Shown: positions 17,316-26,484 of the stretch, piece after piece
Layout of the letters: every line of letters starts with the position of its first letter
Position numbering within the stretch: the first letter of the stretch is position 1
Source of the DNA: Acidobacteriota bacterium
GTDB taxonomy: Bacteria > Acidobacteriota > Terriglobia > Bryobacterales > Bryobacteraceae
Length of the DNA: 54,596 nt
Reading direction: 5' to 3'
Assembly: GCA_025354885.1 (NCBI GenBank)
Contig: JANXLY010000389.1
Coordinates: 1 to 54,596 of the forward strand
Translations under genes and position numbers: made by a program
The notes under the pieces: generated by a model
Told to the model about the DNA's origin: nothing
Databases searched by the model: none
Seen by the model: the letters and a program-made list of their open reading frames with translations, nothing else

Positions 17316-17990
17316 TCAAGAGATTTTTTTGATCCAGATATTTTTGAAGTGGATCACGCTAAATTGATCGTGTAACTGCAATCCAATCGGGCCGCTAGTC
17401 GCCCGCTTGGGGTCTGGCTTGATCTTCGCCACTTCCCGCCCGTTCAGCTTCACCGCAATCGAATCTTTCCGCACGGAGATATCCATCACATTCCACTGGT
17501 TCTCGCGTAAGGCATCTTTCGGTGCATCTACAAACCCGTAAATGCTGCCCGTCGGATGTGGATCCGGGTAGTTGTTGTTGATCTGGATTTCATAAGCGAT
17601 CTTTGCCGGAGTCTTCGCGAAATCCGGGGGCCACGCAATCGCGCTCTCGGCGCGGCTCGGATCATGCAGCGAAATCCCGCTGTTTCCATGCTCCTTCGTC
17701 CAGAATTCCACGTGCAGGTCATACTGCTCAAAACTCTCTTTCGTATACAGCCAGGCCTGGTGATTGAGCCACTGCCCATACTCTTTCTCGCTTGTAAATC
17801 GCTTCCCCGGAGCCAGAGACTTTGAATCATAATCGCGCTGCCCTACCACCACTCCACCGTCAATTACGATCCACTTCCCGTCACCCCTCACCTCCCAGCC
17901 ATTGAGGTCTTTCCCATTCAGCAACGTCTTATATCCAGGCGGCTGCCCCATCAGCATTCCAGCAAATACGACAAAGAGAAAATATTTCAT
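17316..17990 (-). CDS. Exported DUF1080 / 3-keto-disaccharide hydrolase-like protein
   Basis: This 224-residue protein has a signal peptide (1-16) and one concanavalin-like jelly-roll domain of the DUF1080 family. Marks are LLNGKDLNGWEVRGDGKW near 23-40, HGNSGISLHDP in the middle, a YEIQINNNYPDPHPTGSIYG segment and QLHDQFSVIHFKNIWIKKI at the end. Some members hydrolyse 3-keto-glycosides; others may only bind sugars. It starts 40 bp from the divergent RNase J gene, so both promoters must be compressed into that gap or overlap coding DNA. A second, more divergent member lies at 47054. Confidence 0.85.
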   Translation of the reverse strand: MKYFLFVVFAGMLMGQPPGYKTLLNGKDLNGWEVRGDGKWIVIDGGVVVGQRDYDSKSLAPGKRFTSEKEYGQWLNHQAWLYTKESFEQYDLHVEFWTKEHGNSGISLHDPSRAESAIAWPPDFAKTPAKIAYEIQINNNYPDPHPTGSIYGFVDAPKDALRENQWNVMDISVRKDSIAVKLNGREVAKIKPDPKRATSGPIGLQLHDQFSVIHFKNIWIKKIS

Positions 17991-18030
17991 GCATCTGACA
18001 GTTTATCCTTAGGTAGAAGCTAACAACAGA

Positions 18031-19701
18031 ATGCCAACAGGCAAATTACAAGTAATCCCCCTTGGGGGCCTCGGCGAGTTCGGCATGAACTCCATGGCCC
18101 TCCGTTATAACGACGACATCATTGTCATCGACGCCGGTATGATGTTCCCCGACTCCGAGTTGCTCGGTGTCGATGTCGTCACCCCTGATTTTTCTTACCT
18201 CAAGGAAAACCGCGAGAAAGTACGAGCCCTGATTCTCACCCACGGCCATGAGGACCACATCGGCGGAGTGCCATATTTGCTATCGCAATTAAACATTCCT
18301 GTCTATGGCACTCCATTCACCCTTGCCATGGCCAGTCGCCGTCTTGAAGAGCACCATCTGCTGAGAGAAGCAGACCTCAACGAAGTGCAGCCTGGCGACA
18401 AGATCACGCTTGGCCCTTTCCTCGTGCACTTCATTCGCGTTACCCATTCCACGGTATCCTGTGTCGCGCTCGCGATCACAACGCCGTTGGGTATCGTGCT
18501 TCACACAGCCGATTTCAAGATCGACCAGACTCCGATTGACGACGAACACTTCGACCTACATGCGTTTGCCGAATACGGCAAGCGCGGCGTTCTCCTGCTG
18601 ATGAGCGACTCGACCAACGTGGAACGCCCCGGCTACTCGGAATCAGAACGCGCCGTTCGTCCACGCCTCGAGCAGATTTTCGCCAGTGCTACCAAGCGCC
18701 TCGTCTTCTCCTGTTTCTCGAGTTCCATCCACCGAATCCAGCAGATTCTCGATGTCGCCGCCAAATACGATCGAAAGGTCGCACTCATCGGTCGCAGCCT
18801 CCTTGCAACCACCGAAATCTCTCACGACCTCGGGCTTCTGCGCATTCCCGACAATCTTCTGCTCCGTCCGCAAGACATCATGGATACGCTGCCTCACCGG
18901 GTTTGCTGTATCGTCTCCGGAACTCAGGGCGAGCCCATGTCGAGCCTCTCTCGTGTCGCCGTCGATAGCCACAAAAACCTTTCTGTAAAGGCCGGCGATA
19001 CTGTCGTCCTTTCCAGCCGTATCATTCCAGGTAACGAAAAGCCCATTGGCCGCATGATGAACCACTTCGCCCGTCGTGGCGCGGATCTCATCTACGGCGG
19101 TGGCTCTCCGCCCGTCCATGTTTCCGGCCACGGCTTCCGCGAGGAATTGAACCTCATTCTCAACCTCGTTCGCCCCAAGTACTTCATGCCCGTGCACGGA
19201 GAATACTTACAACTGATTCGTCACGCTCAACTTGCCAAACACCTCGAAGGCAAAGGCCTTGAATCCACCTTCATCGTTGAAAATGGCGAGAGCCTTGTGA
19301 TCGACAATCGCGGTGCTCGCAAGGGCGAAAAGATAAACACCGGTCGAGTCTGTATCGATTCAGGTTCGCTCGGCGATGTCGTTGAAGACCTCATCATTCG
19401 CGATCGCCGCAGTCTCGCTCAGGATGGCTTTGTCATCCCGGTGCTTGCCATCGACAGGGCAACCGGCCAGTTGCAGAGTCCGCCCGAGATCATTAGCCGT
19501 GGCTTCGTTTCGCTTGAAGAATCCAGCGATCTTCTGCCTTTCGCCAAGCAGGTCGTCATGAAGACAGTAGAAAGCTCAAGCCGCGAAGAGCGCAGCGATT
19601 GGGGTGTCATGCAGGAAAAAATCCGCACCGACCTCAAGCGCTTCCTGAACAAAGAGACACAGCGCCGGCCCCTCATCGTGCCGGTCATTCTGGAGGTCTG
19701 A
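18031..19701 (+). CDS. rnj: Ribonuclease J
   Basis: RNase J is a metallo-beta-lactamase/beta-CASP enzyme with 5'-exonuclease and endonuclease activity used in mRNA decay and rRNA maturation. The 556-residue length is standard. The metal site begins with HGHEDHIGG (71-79); the domain also shows GGLGEFGMN, SDSTNVERPGYS and, in the beta-CASP part, PVHVSGHG and MPVHGEYLQL. The C-terminal domain (about 450-556) completes the dimerisation module. The FAD-linked oxidase starts 5 nt after its stop with its ribosome binding site inside the rnj end, so the two are co-transcribed. Confidence 0.96.
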   Translation: MPTGKLQVIPLGGLGEFGMNSMALRYNDDIIVIDAGMMFPDSELLGVDVVTPDFSYLKENREKVRALILTHGHEDHIGGVPYLLSQLNIPVYGTPFTLAMASRRLEEHHLLREADLNEVQPGDKITLGPFLVHFIRVTHSTVSCVALAITTPLGIVLHTADFKIDQTPIDDEHFDLHAFAEYGKRGVLLLMSDSTNVERPGYSESERAVRPRLEQIFASATKRLVFSCFSSSIHRIQQILDVAAKYDRKVALIGRSLLATTEISHDLGLLRIPDNLLLRPQDIMDTLPHRVCCIVSGTQGEPMSSLSRVAVDSHKNLSVKAGDTVVLSSRIIPGNEKPIGRMMNHFARRGADLIYGGGSPPVHVSGHGFREELNLILNLVRPKYFMPVHGEYLQLIRHAQLAKHLEGKGLESTFIVENGESLVIDNRGARKGEKINTGRVCIDSGSLGDVVEDLIIRDRRSLAQDGFVIPVLAIDRATGQLQSPPEIISRGFVSLEESSDLLPFAKQVVMKTVESSSREERSDWGVMQEKIRTDLKRFLNKETQRRPLIVPVILEV

Positions 19702-19706
19702 TCACC

Positions 19707-21077
19707 ATGTGGAATTATCTCGAAGATGCTTCAAATTACCAGGGGCATGCCGACAAGATCCTCATCCCGAAGACCGAACCCGAGCTTCTGGAGATTCTTG
19801 CCGAAGCTCAGGCCGCAGCCATTCCTGTCACAATCGCCGGTGGTGGCTCTGGCCTCACCGGTGGTCGTGTGCCCGAAGGCGGCTGGTCCGTCTCGCTTGA
19901 AAAATTCAACACCATCAAAATCCATGATGGTTTCGCCGTTTGCGGTGCTGGTGCCATCCTCGGCGACCTCCATTCCGCAGCCAGGCGCTCCGGTCAGTTT
20001 TATCCTCCGGATCCAACAGAAATTATGGCTGCCATTGGCGGCACAATTTCGTGCAACGCCTGTGGTTCCCGCAGCTTTATGTATGGTGCCACTCGCCGCT
20101 GGATCCGCCGCCTCCGCGTCGCCTTGATGGATGGCCGTGTTCTCGATGTCCGTCGCGGCGAGGCTATCGACTTTCCGGTTCAGCCGGTCCATCGTCCCGC
20201 CTCTACCAAGCATTCCGCCGGCTATCCTCTCGAAACGGGTATGGACTGGATTGATCTGTTCACCGGTTCAGAAGGCACTCTCGGAGTTGTCATCGAAGCC
20301 GAACTCGAACTCCGCCCGCTTCCCAAAGAGCTTCTCAACGGCATTGTGTTCTTCGCTACCGACGAAGACGCCATCAACGCCGTCGAGGCCTGGCGTAGCA
20401 TTCCAGCCTTGCGCATGCTCGAATATGCCGATCAACCTTCCCTCAATCTGATCCGCGAAAAGTATACCGATCTCCCTGCCAAAGCCGTCGCTTGCGTCAT
20501 CGTCGAGCAAATCGTAGAAGATGATTCTGCCGTCGATGCCTGGGTAGATCGGTTGGCTGCCCAAAACGCTCTTGCCGACGAAAGCTGGTTCGGATCAGCA
20601 GAAGCAGACCGCGAACGGTTCCGCGGCTTCCGGCACTCTTTGGCCGAAAAGGTCATCCAGATGGTCCGCCAGATGGGTTTCCCCAAGCTAGGCTCCGATT
20701 TCTCCGTTCCAATTGCGAAGAATCGCGAAATGCTAACTTACTATCGCGACCAGATCGCCGCCCGTTTCCCGGCCCCCCACGCCATCTTCGGCCACATTGG
20801 GGATGCCCACGTGCACGTCAACCTCTTTCCCTCGAGCGAAGCCCTGATCGCCGAAGGCAAGAAACTGATGGACGACTTTGCCCTCAAGAGTGTCGAACTC
20901 GGGGGCACCATTGCCGCCGAACACGGCCTCGGCAAACGAAAACGCCACTTTCTTCCCTTCATGTTTTCCCCTTCTGAAATCGAATCGATGAAGGCAGTTA
21001 AGCTCCGCCTGGATCCGAAGTGGCTCTTGGGGCGCGGTAATCTATTCCCCACTTCTCCAGCGCATCCCGAAGCTTGA
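19707..21077 (+). CDS. FAD-linked oxidase (GlcD / D-lactate dehydrogenase type)
   Basis: The protein starts at the ATG at 19707, not at an in-frame codon upstream inside rnj, because TGGAGG (19691-19696) lies at the right distance. It has 456 residues. The FAD-binding-4 domain shows IPVTIAGGGSGLTGG near 40-55 and GSEGTLGVV further on. The C-terminal FAD-oxidase cap shows FGHIGDAHVHVNLFP and AAEHGLGKRK, the metal- and substrate-binding signatures of D-lactate and glycolate dehydrogenases. It should oxidise a 2-hydroxyacid. Its last 80 bp are antisense to the end of the hybrid histidine kinase gene. The coupling to RNase J has no obvious functional reason. Confidence 0.88.
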   Translation: MWNYLEDASNYQGHADKILIPKTEPELLEILAEAQAAAIPVTIAGGGSGLTGGRVPEGGWSVSLEKFNTIKIHDGFAVCGAGAILGDLHSAARRSGQFYPPDPTEIMAAIGGTISCNACGSRSFMYGATRRWIRRLRVALMDGRVLDVRRGEAIDFPVQPVHRPASTKHSAGYPLETGMDWIDLFTGSEGTLGVVIEAELELRPLPKELLNGIVFFATDEDAINAVEAWRSIPALRMLEYADQPSLNLIREKYTDLPAKAVACVIVEQIVEDDSAVDAWVDRLAAQNALADESWFGSAEADRERFRGFRHSLAEKVIQMVRQMGFPKLGSDFSVPIAKNREMLTYYRDQIAARFPAPHAIFGHIGDAHVHVNLFPSSEALIAEGKKLMDDFALKSVELGGTIAAEHGLGKRKRHFLPFMFSPSEIESMKAVKLRLDPKWLLGRGNLFPTSPAHPEA

Positions 21078-24000
21078 GAAAATCGATCGGCTTCGTTAGA
21101 TAAGCATCCATTCCGCAAGTCAGGCATTGCTCCAGGTCGCTCTCCATAGCATTTGCCGTGATGGCAAGAATCGGTACTCGCCGACTGCCATTCTCCCCCG
21201 CACGGATGCGCCTTGTTGCTTCGTAGCCGTCCATCTCGGGCATCTGGCAATCCATAAGTATCAGGTCATAGTCTTGACGATCCAGCAGCGCTAGCGCTTC
21301 AAAGCCATTCCCCGCAACCGTTGCCTTACACCCCAATCTCTCGATCAACCTCACTGCCAGCTTTTGATTGACTTTGTTGTCCTCTACTAGCAAAACGTCC
21401 AAAACTTCCGATAGCGGCCTCAAGTCTCTCGACGCTTCCTTCCGCTGCAGAGAATTCTCGGGAGCGGCATCCAGGTGCAAATCCAGCCGAAATTCGCTGC
21501 CCTTCCCAATTTCGCTTTTCGCTTCGATGCGCCCGCCCATCAACTCCGCAAGGCTTCGCGATATCGAAAGTCCCAACCCACTCCCGCCATAGCGTCGAGT
21601 AGTTGAGAGATCCGCCTGGGTAAATTTCTGGAACACCATCTGCAGTTTCTCGGCTTCTATTCCGATTCCTGTATCTCGCACGCTCACCGATACAGCATAT
21701 TGGCTGGCAGCCACATATTCAATCTTCGCTTCGATCTTAACTTCCCCAGCGCCCGTAAATTTCACTGCGTTGCCAATCAGGTTGAATAGAATCTGCCGGA
21801 TTCTCAAAGCATCTCCGTAGAAAGCACGCGGCGCATCCACGGGATACTCCGTCCGCAGCACAAGACCCTTTTCTTCCGTCTTTACCCTCATCAGTTGCGC
21901 CACTTCCAATACAAGCGAGGCCAAGTCAATCGGTGCCCGTTCAATACTCAACTTCCCGGCCTCGATCCTCGAGAAGTCCAGTACATCATTGATCAGCGCC
22001 AATAGCGAGTGTGCGGATTGCGCAATGGTCTCCGCACAATCCTGTTGATCTTTGTTCAAATTGGTCTCCAGCAACAATTGACTCATGCCCGTGATCCCGT
22101 TCATCGGAGTACGAATTTCATGGCTGATCATGGCTAGAAAATCACTCTTCGACTGGTTCGCTCTTTCGGCTCTCTCTCTTGCCTCTGCCGCCGATATCTC
22201 CGCATTGGTCGAATCTGTGATGTCCCTCAGATTCGTCACCATGGCCCTAACCGATGGATTCTCAAACAGATTCCGTGAGATCACTTCAATCCATCGATAT
22301 TCGCCACTCTTGTGCATCATCCGTATTCTCGACCGCTGCGTCTGACCCGCCACCTCCAGCAGTCCGTTCAATCTCGTTTCACTCCCAGCTCGATCCTCGG
22401 GATGAATCAGATCGGCACGAAAATTCCCCAATAGTTCCCTTGGCTCATAGCCAAGAATGATCTTCATTGCCGGACTAACGTAAAAAATCCTTCGATTCCG
22501 GTCCCAAAGTGTAATGCCAACCGAACTATATTCGATCAGTGCCCGAAAGCTCTCTTCCTTTTCTGCCAGTTCGCGATTATGCTTCATCGTTCCGGAGACA
22601 AACGCATAAATACTAAAGAATGCCGCAATCAGGCTCAACCCCACCGGCACATAAAAAACAGGTTGCTGCACCAATGGTGCCGGGATCAGAAATTGTTTCC
22701 CCGCTACTTCCTTGCTGCGTGAGCCAAACTGATCCTTCGCCTCTACTTCAAAAAAGTGCTCCCCGCTCGCCAGACCTGTCATCTTCGCCGAACTATTTCC
22801 TTGCCACTCCGACCAGGACCCGTGGTCTACCCTGTACCTCGAAAATACTCCTCTCGATGGACCGGATTCGTTGTAGGCCAGCGCCCTCCAGCCAAGTTCA
22901 ACGCTGTTGTTTTCGACGCTCGACGAACTGAAAACTACCCTCGGCGCAGCCCCTTTCAACGTCTCCAGATCCAGGCAGAATACTCCCCCGCCATCGCTCC
23001 CCGTACAAGCATGCCCCCGCCAGAATGCAAAGGGCCAAAGTTCCAGATTCTCCAGTCCAGCCGCCTGCCCGATCGCGTTCCACTCTCTATCGCGTCTCAC
23101 GAACAACCCTCCACGCGTAGTCAGCCATAGATTCCCATCGGGATCTTCCTCTATTTCCCAGCTTTGGTTCGTTGCTGCAGATGTCCCGGTCGACGTGTAA
23201 TGAACCTTTCCTTGCTCGTCAATCTCACCCAATCCATTTCTTCGATCCGTAAAATAGACTCCGCCTCCTTTCCTCGTCCTAAGCGAAAATATTGCCTTCG
23301 TGCGTAACCCATCTTGCATGGACCAGTTTCTCAGCTTGCCCGCCTGTACTTTGCTGATGCCTACCACTGTGGCAAGCCATGTTGCACCGCCAGAATCGCT
23401 AGCAAGCGAATACACTCTCGAATCAGGCAAGCCGTTCTCTACATCCCATCGGGAGAATTTCTCGCCATCAAAAAGAAAAGCGCCACTCTGTGCGGCTTCG
23501 AGCCCTCCCCCGGTCGACAGTGCCCAGAGTCTGCCACTTCCATCGACTTGCATCCGGTGGTAGTTCGTCAACAAGAGTCCATCTGCCGCTCCATAACGTC
23601 GCCATTTCCCTTCGAAGTATCGGTATACTCCAGTGAATGCCGATCCACTGCTGCACCAGATCCCTCCCTGCTTGTCTTGCGCCAGCCCGGTAACAATCCC
23701 GATTCGGTCGCCACTAATTTCGTTGATGCGGCGCAATCGGCCCTCGGGCGAAACAATCACGATCCCCTCAGCAGTGCCACCCCAGAGGCTTCCATCCCGC
23801 GCAGGCAACAGCGATACAAAATGGTTATTCAGGTCTGGAAAAGCAAAGCTCAACTTTCCCCAACGCTTTTGATCTGCCCGCAAGACTTTCAGCCCGTTGG
23901 CACTCCCAATCCAAAGTCGGCCAGCACGATCAAAGAAAATACTGGTTGCGTTTCGCAGGGGCGCTGGTATTGTCTTAATCGGTGACCATTCACCAGCCTC

Positions 24001-24870
24001 ACGGATCCAGATATCTTGCGAGTTGTACAGCGCGATGGCGTCTCCGTTTTCTGACACTGCCAAGAGCCTGACAATCTGGTCCACGCTATTTCGTGTTCTC
24101 CGGATCCTCCCCGCGCTGTCCCATTCCCAGAGCCCTCGCCAGTCCGCTGGAAAAGCAACCGACAGCAGCCCTTGCGCCTTGTGATTCTCACCAAGCCCTC
24201 GAATCATGGCTCCACTGATTTGCGAGGGTACCTTTAGCGAACTGCTTTTCCATGGCACCGAAACTTCATTCTGCTTCCACCGGTGTATCCCCTCAGCACC
24301 CACCACAAAGACGGTTCCGCCAGCGCCACTTCTCATCCGGCTGCCCATCCCGATCTTGTTCTCGAGGATTCGGCTTTCGACTTCCTCACCGCTTCCGCTC
24401 CACACGTAACTGTTTAATTTCAGGTCTTCAACTACTAAACTTCCACCAACTCTGCCACTCACTGAGGAAACATTCAATCGCTCCCCTTTATACGTAAGCG
24501 CTATCGGACGGCAACTCGCTCTCCCCAATTCCAACAGTCCCCCGTCCCAAACCGCCAGCACAGTGTTCTTGCCAAACGGCTGTATTTGAGTCGGCCCAAA
24601 TTTTTTGATGCCAACCTCACACCTGCTTGCTTTCCACTCATACCCGTCATACCAGGCCACTCCACTGGCAGTGTTCACCCACAACGTCCCGTCTTCACTT
24701 TCAACGATCTGAACGATTTCCGGGCTCGGCAACCCATCCTCCTTGCTAAACTCCGACCAACGCCACATTTCCTGCATCGCTTCGCTCAGCCTTACAGGGC
24801 TTTCCAGACGAAACTCCGTAGACGCACTGTTCCTGTCCCCTGCCCAGACCGAGGCAACCAGCGACAACAC
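20998..24870 (-). CDS. Hybrid histidine kinase with periplasmic beta-propeller sensor
   Basis: The roughly 1290-residue protein has a signal sequence, about 650 residues of two-component-propeller repeats (for example EDGTLWVNTASGVAWYDG and DGNLWLTTRGGLFVRRD), a Y_Y_Y-like module, one transmembrane helix near 740-765, a PAS domain (about 775-895), HisKA with phosphorylated H917 in SHEIRTPMNGI, HATPase with NLIGNAVKFT, DTGIGI and GGSGLGL, and a receiver with EDNKVNQ, D1207 in MDCQMPEMDG and a TKP lysine. No DNA-binding output domain is present, so a separate partner is needed. The first ATG/GTG/TTG-type start is a GTG at 24870 with no ribosome binding site; AAGAGGAG further upstream points to CTG (24894) or ATT (24891). 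The 3' end overlaps the oxidase gene by 80 bp. Confidence 0.9.
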   Translation of the reverse strand: MLSLVASVWAGDRNSASTEFRLESPVRLSEAMQEMWRWSEFSKEDGLPSPEIVQIVESEDGTLWVNTASGVAWYDGYEWKASRCEVGIKKFGPTQIQPFGKNTVLAVWDGGLLELGRASCRPIALTYKGERLNVSSVSGRVGGSLVVEDLKLNSYVWSGSGEEVESRILENKIGMGSRMRSGAGGTVFVVGAEGIHRWKQNEVSVPWKSSSLKVPSQISGAMIRGLGENHKAQGLLSVAFPADWRGLWEWDSAGRIRRTRNSVDQIVRLLAVSENGDAIALYNSQDIWIREAGEWSPIKTIPAPLRNATSIFFDRAGRLWIGSANGLKVLRADQKRWGKLSFAFPDLNNHFVSLLPARDGSLWGGTAEGIVIVSPEGRLRRINEISGDRIGIVTGLAQDKQGGIWCSSGSAFTGVYRYFEGKWRRYGAADGLLLTNYHRMQVDGSGRLWALSTGGGLEAAQSGAFLFDGEKFSRWDVENGLPDSRVYSLASDSGGATWLATVVGISKVQAGKLRNWSMQDGLRTKAIFSLRTRKGGGVYFTDRRNGLGEIDEQGKVHYTSTGTSAATNQSWEIEEDPDGNLWLTTRGGLFVRRDREWNAIGQAAGLENLELWPFAFWRGHACTGSDGGGVFCLDLETLKGAAPRVVFSSSSVENNSVELGWRALAYNESGPSRGVFSRYRVDHGSWSEWQGNSSAKMTGLASGEHFFEVEAKDQFGSRSKEVAGKQFLIPAPLVQQPVFYVPVGLSLIAAFFSIYAFVSGTMKHNRELAEKEESFRALIEYSSVGITLWDRNRRIFYVSPAMKIILGYEPRELLGNFRADLIHPEDRAGSETRLNGLLEVAGQTQRSRIRMMHKSGEYRWIEVISRNLFENPSVRAMVTNLRDITDSTNAEISAAEARERAERANQSKSDFLAMISHEIRTPMNGITGMSQLLLETNLNKDQQDCAETIAQSAHSLLALINDVLDFSRIEAGKLSIERAPIDLASLVLEVAQLMRVKTEEKGLVLRTEYPVDAPRAFYGDALRIRQILFNLIGNAVKFTGAGEVKIEAKIEYVAASQYAVSVSVRDTGIGIEAEKLQMVFQKFTQADLSTTRRYGGSGLGLSISRSLAELMGGRIEAKSEIGKGSEFRLDLHLDAAPENSLQRKEASRDLRPLSEVLDVLLVEDNKVNQKLAVRLIERLGCKATVAGNGFEALALLDRQDYDLILMDCQMPEMDGYEATRRIRAGENGSRRVPILAITANAMESDLEQCLTCGMDAYLTKPIDFLKLRDALEKWGIDYRAPRATSDPGGA

Positions 24871-24898
24871 AACAAAAATACAACGCGGAATCAGGCTA

Positions 24899-24906
24899 CT
24901 CCTCTT
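24899..24906 (-). promoter_or_regulatory. Ribosome binding site pointing to a non-canonical start
   Basis: On the minus strand AAGAGGAG is followed by TAGC, then CTG at 24894, then ATT at 24891, both in frame with the histidine kinase. From ATT the encoded N terminus has one Arg and a hydrophobic run ending SVWA-G, a proper signal peptide. The GTG at 24870 lacks any Shine-Dalgarno sequence. Confidence 0.5.
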
Positions 24907-24968
24907 GAAATCTTATCGACAGCATCATACTCCTCGATAATAGAACGCCCGATTCCGCTTGAAAACGA

Positions 24969-25790
24969 CTAATTGCCCTTGCGAATGTAAATATTCCCGT
25001 TGAAAGTCTTGAAGCTATAGTCTGGCCCACCCCCATTGATAGCTCCAATACTCATTGTTTCCATCCGGATCCGATTCTTGCCTTTGTCCCCGGGCTTCGT
25101 TTCAGATTTTTCTAGCTTTGTTGCGTTGGGTTGCATTTGCACCTCAAAGTCGCTAAATACATCGCCATTGCTGGTCTGTAATTTCAAGTTTGCTTTCGTC
25201 GTAGCCGGCAACGTCACATCAATCGTTCCATTCATCGAGCTGAAGCTCATCGGCTTTGTGGCATCCACTCTTTTGAACTTCGCCACTACCTTTCCGTTCA
25301 AAGAATGCGCCACTACCGAGCCCGAGATATCGTTCAACTGAATACTGCCGTTGGTCGAATTCAACTCCATCTCCCCCTCAACTCCCTCAACTGTCATCAT
25401 CCGCCCGTTCGTCGCCGACAGCTTCAGGGATGTCTTTGCCGGCACCAGTATCGTCACATTCTCACTTCGCGACTTCCATCCCATCGAGATCGTCACGACG
25501 TTGTTCTCTTCCTCGATCGTGATCGAAGAGCCCGTCGCATTCAGTCGCTTCAATCCCTTTGCTGATTCCGGAACATCCCGCTCCCGCTCCCTTTCGCCTT
25601 TGCTGTCCGTTTCGACAACCACATCCTTGCCTTCATGCGTCTTTACGCTGATCGACCCGTACAGGATGTTCATTTTGACTGTCCCTGGTCGCGCCGGGTC
25701 GCGAAACGCGATCGACAATTTGTCTCCACTCGCCGGTTGCGCCTCAAGCGTTGTGCCCCAAATCAGCAGATATAGCAGTGCCTTCTTCAT
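24969..25790 (-). CDS. DUF4097-type beta-strand repeat protein (distal copy)
   Basis: The 273-residue protein has a signal peptide (1-17) followed by a repetitive beta-solenoid of the DUF4097 type, with recurring NG turns (ATNGRMMTVEG, NSTNGSIQLND, SLNGKVVAKF, SMNGTIDVTL, TSNGDVFSD, TFNGNIYIRKGN). Such proteins lie in the envelope and commonly occur beside ECF sigma/anti-sigma or PspC-type stress genes; their biochemical role is not established. It is the last gene of a four-gene leftward operon, 7 bp after its paralogue. Compared with that paralogue it has an extra charged insertion, SKGERERERDVPESAKG, near residues 62-80. Confidence 0.8.
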   Translation of the reverse strand: MKKALLYLLIWGTTLEAQPASGDKLSIAFRDPARPGTVKMNILYGSISVKTHEGKDVVVETDSKGERERERDVPESAKGLKRLNATGSSITIEEENNVVTISMGWKSRSENVTILVPAKTSLKLSATNGRMMTVEGVEGEMELNSTNGSIQLNDISGSVVAHSLNGKVVAKFKRVDATKPMSFSSMNGTIDVTLPATTKANLKLQTSNGDVFSDFEVQMQPNATKLEKSETKPGDKGKNRIRMETMSIGAINGGGPDYSFKTFNGNIYIRKGN

Positions 25791-25797
25791 TGTTTTT

Positions 25798-26484
25798 CTA
25801 TGCCTTTCTTTCGAGAATACGGATGTCGCCGTTGAGTCCTTCGACTCTCACTTCAATGCCCCCTCGGCCAACGCGACCCCCCGCATAACGGTTCCTGCTC
25901 ACAATACGCCGCATGCCTCGCTCTGTTACCGCAGTCTCTGTTTTCCCCGGTATTTCCTTCATCTCAAAGCCCGTATAAATGTTGCCATTCAGCGTCTTCA
26001 GCTGAAAATCAGCCTGCAACTGTTTCGGGAACTCTACCTCGATTTCGCCGTTTACGTTCTTGATGTAGATGTCCTTCTCCGGTAGCGTCGTGTAGCTCAC
26101 CTGCACTGCGCCATTCACTCCTCGGAGTATCAGTCTCATTCCTGCCGGCATTTCCACTTCCACGTTGTGGCGGTAAGAATAGCGTTGCCGCTGCCGCTGC
26201 TCCGGGTTCTCCACCCACACCCGAAATGTCTCCCCCTCCAGCCTCGGTTCAAAGTGCACTTCCCGCTTCGCAAGTTCAAGATCTTCCACGATAGGCGCTG
26301 TCAATTCGATTTCAGCTTGCACCCGAATCTCCTGTACGGCGCCAGCTTTTACCCTCACCTCGCCATTTACGACGTCGATGTCCATCACCCCTCGTGTAAC
26401 CGGGTAGCGCCGGTGAAATTGGTAACTATGTTTCTGTGCACCCAGCAGCGCCAGCGGACTCAACAACATTACTCTTCTCTTCAT
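25798..26484 (-). CDS. DUF4097-type beta-strand repeat protein (proximal copy)
   Basis: The 228-residue protein has an N-terminal MKRRVMLLSPLALLG segment that looks like a signal peptide, then beta-solenoid repeats with NG turns (VVNGEVRVKAG, GVNGAVQVSY, NVNGEIEVEF, TLNGNIYTGFE, GLNGDIRILE). It is a paralogue of the next gene downstream. Its start overlaps the anti-sigma stop in an ATGA, so translation is coupled to the sigma regulator. The C terminus is unusually basic (MRRIVSRNRYAGGRVGRGG). Function is unknown; position suggests it belongs to the response controlled by the ECF sigma factor. Confidence 0.8.
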   Translation of the reverse strand: MKRRVMLLSPLALLGAQKHSYQFHRRYPVTRGVMDIDVVNGEVRVKAGAVQEIRVQAEIELTAPIVEDLELAKREVHFEPRLEGETFRVWVENPEQRQRQRYSYRHNVEVEMPAGMRLILRGVNGAVQVSYTTLPEKDIYIKNVNGEIEVEFPKQLQADFQLKTLNGNIYTGFEMKEIPGKTETAVTERGMRRIVSRNRYAGGRVGRGGIEVRVEGLNGDIRILERKA

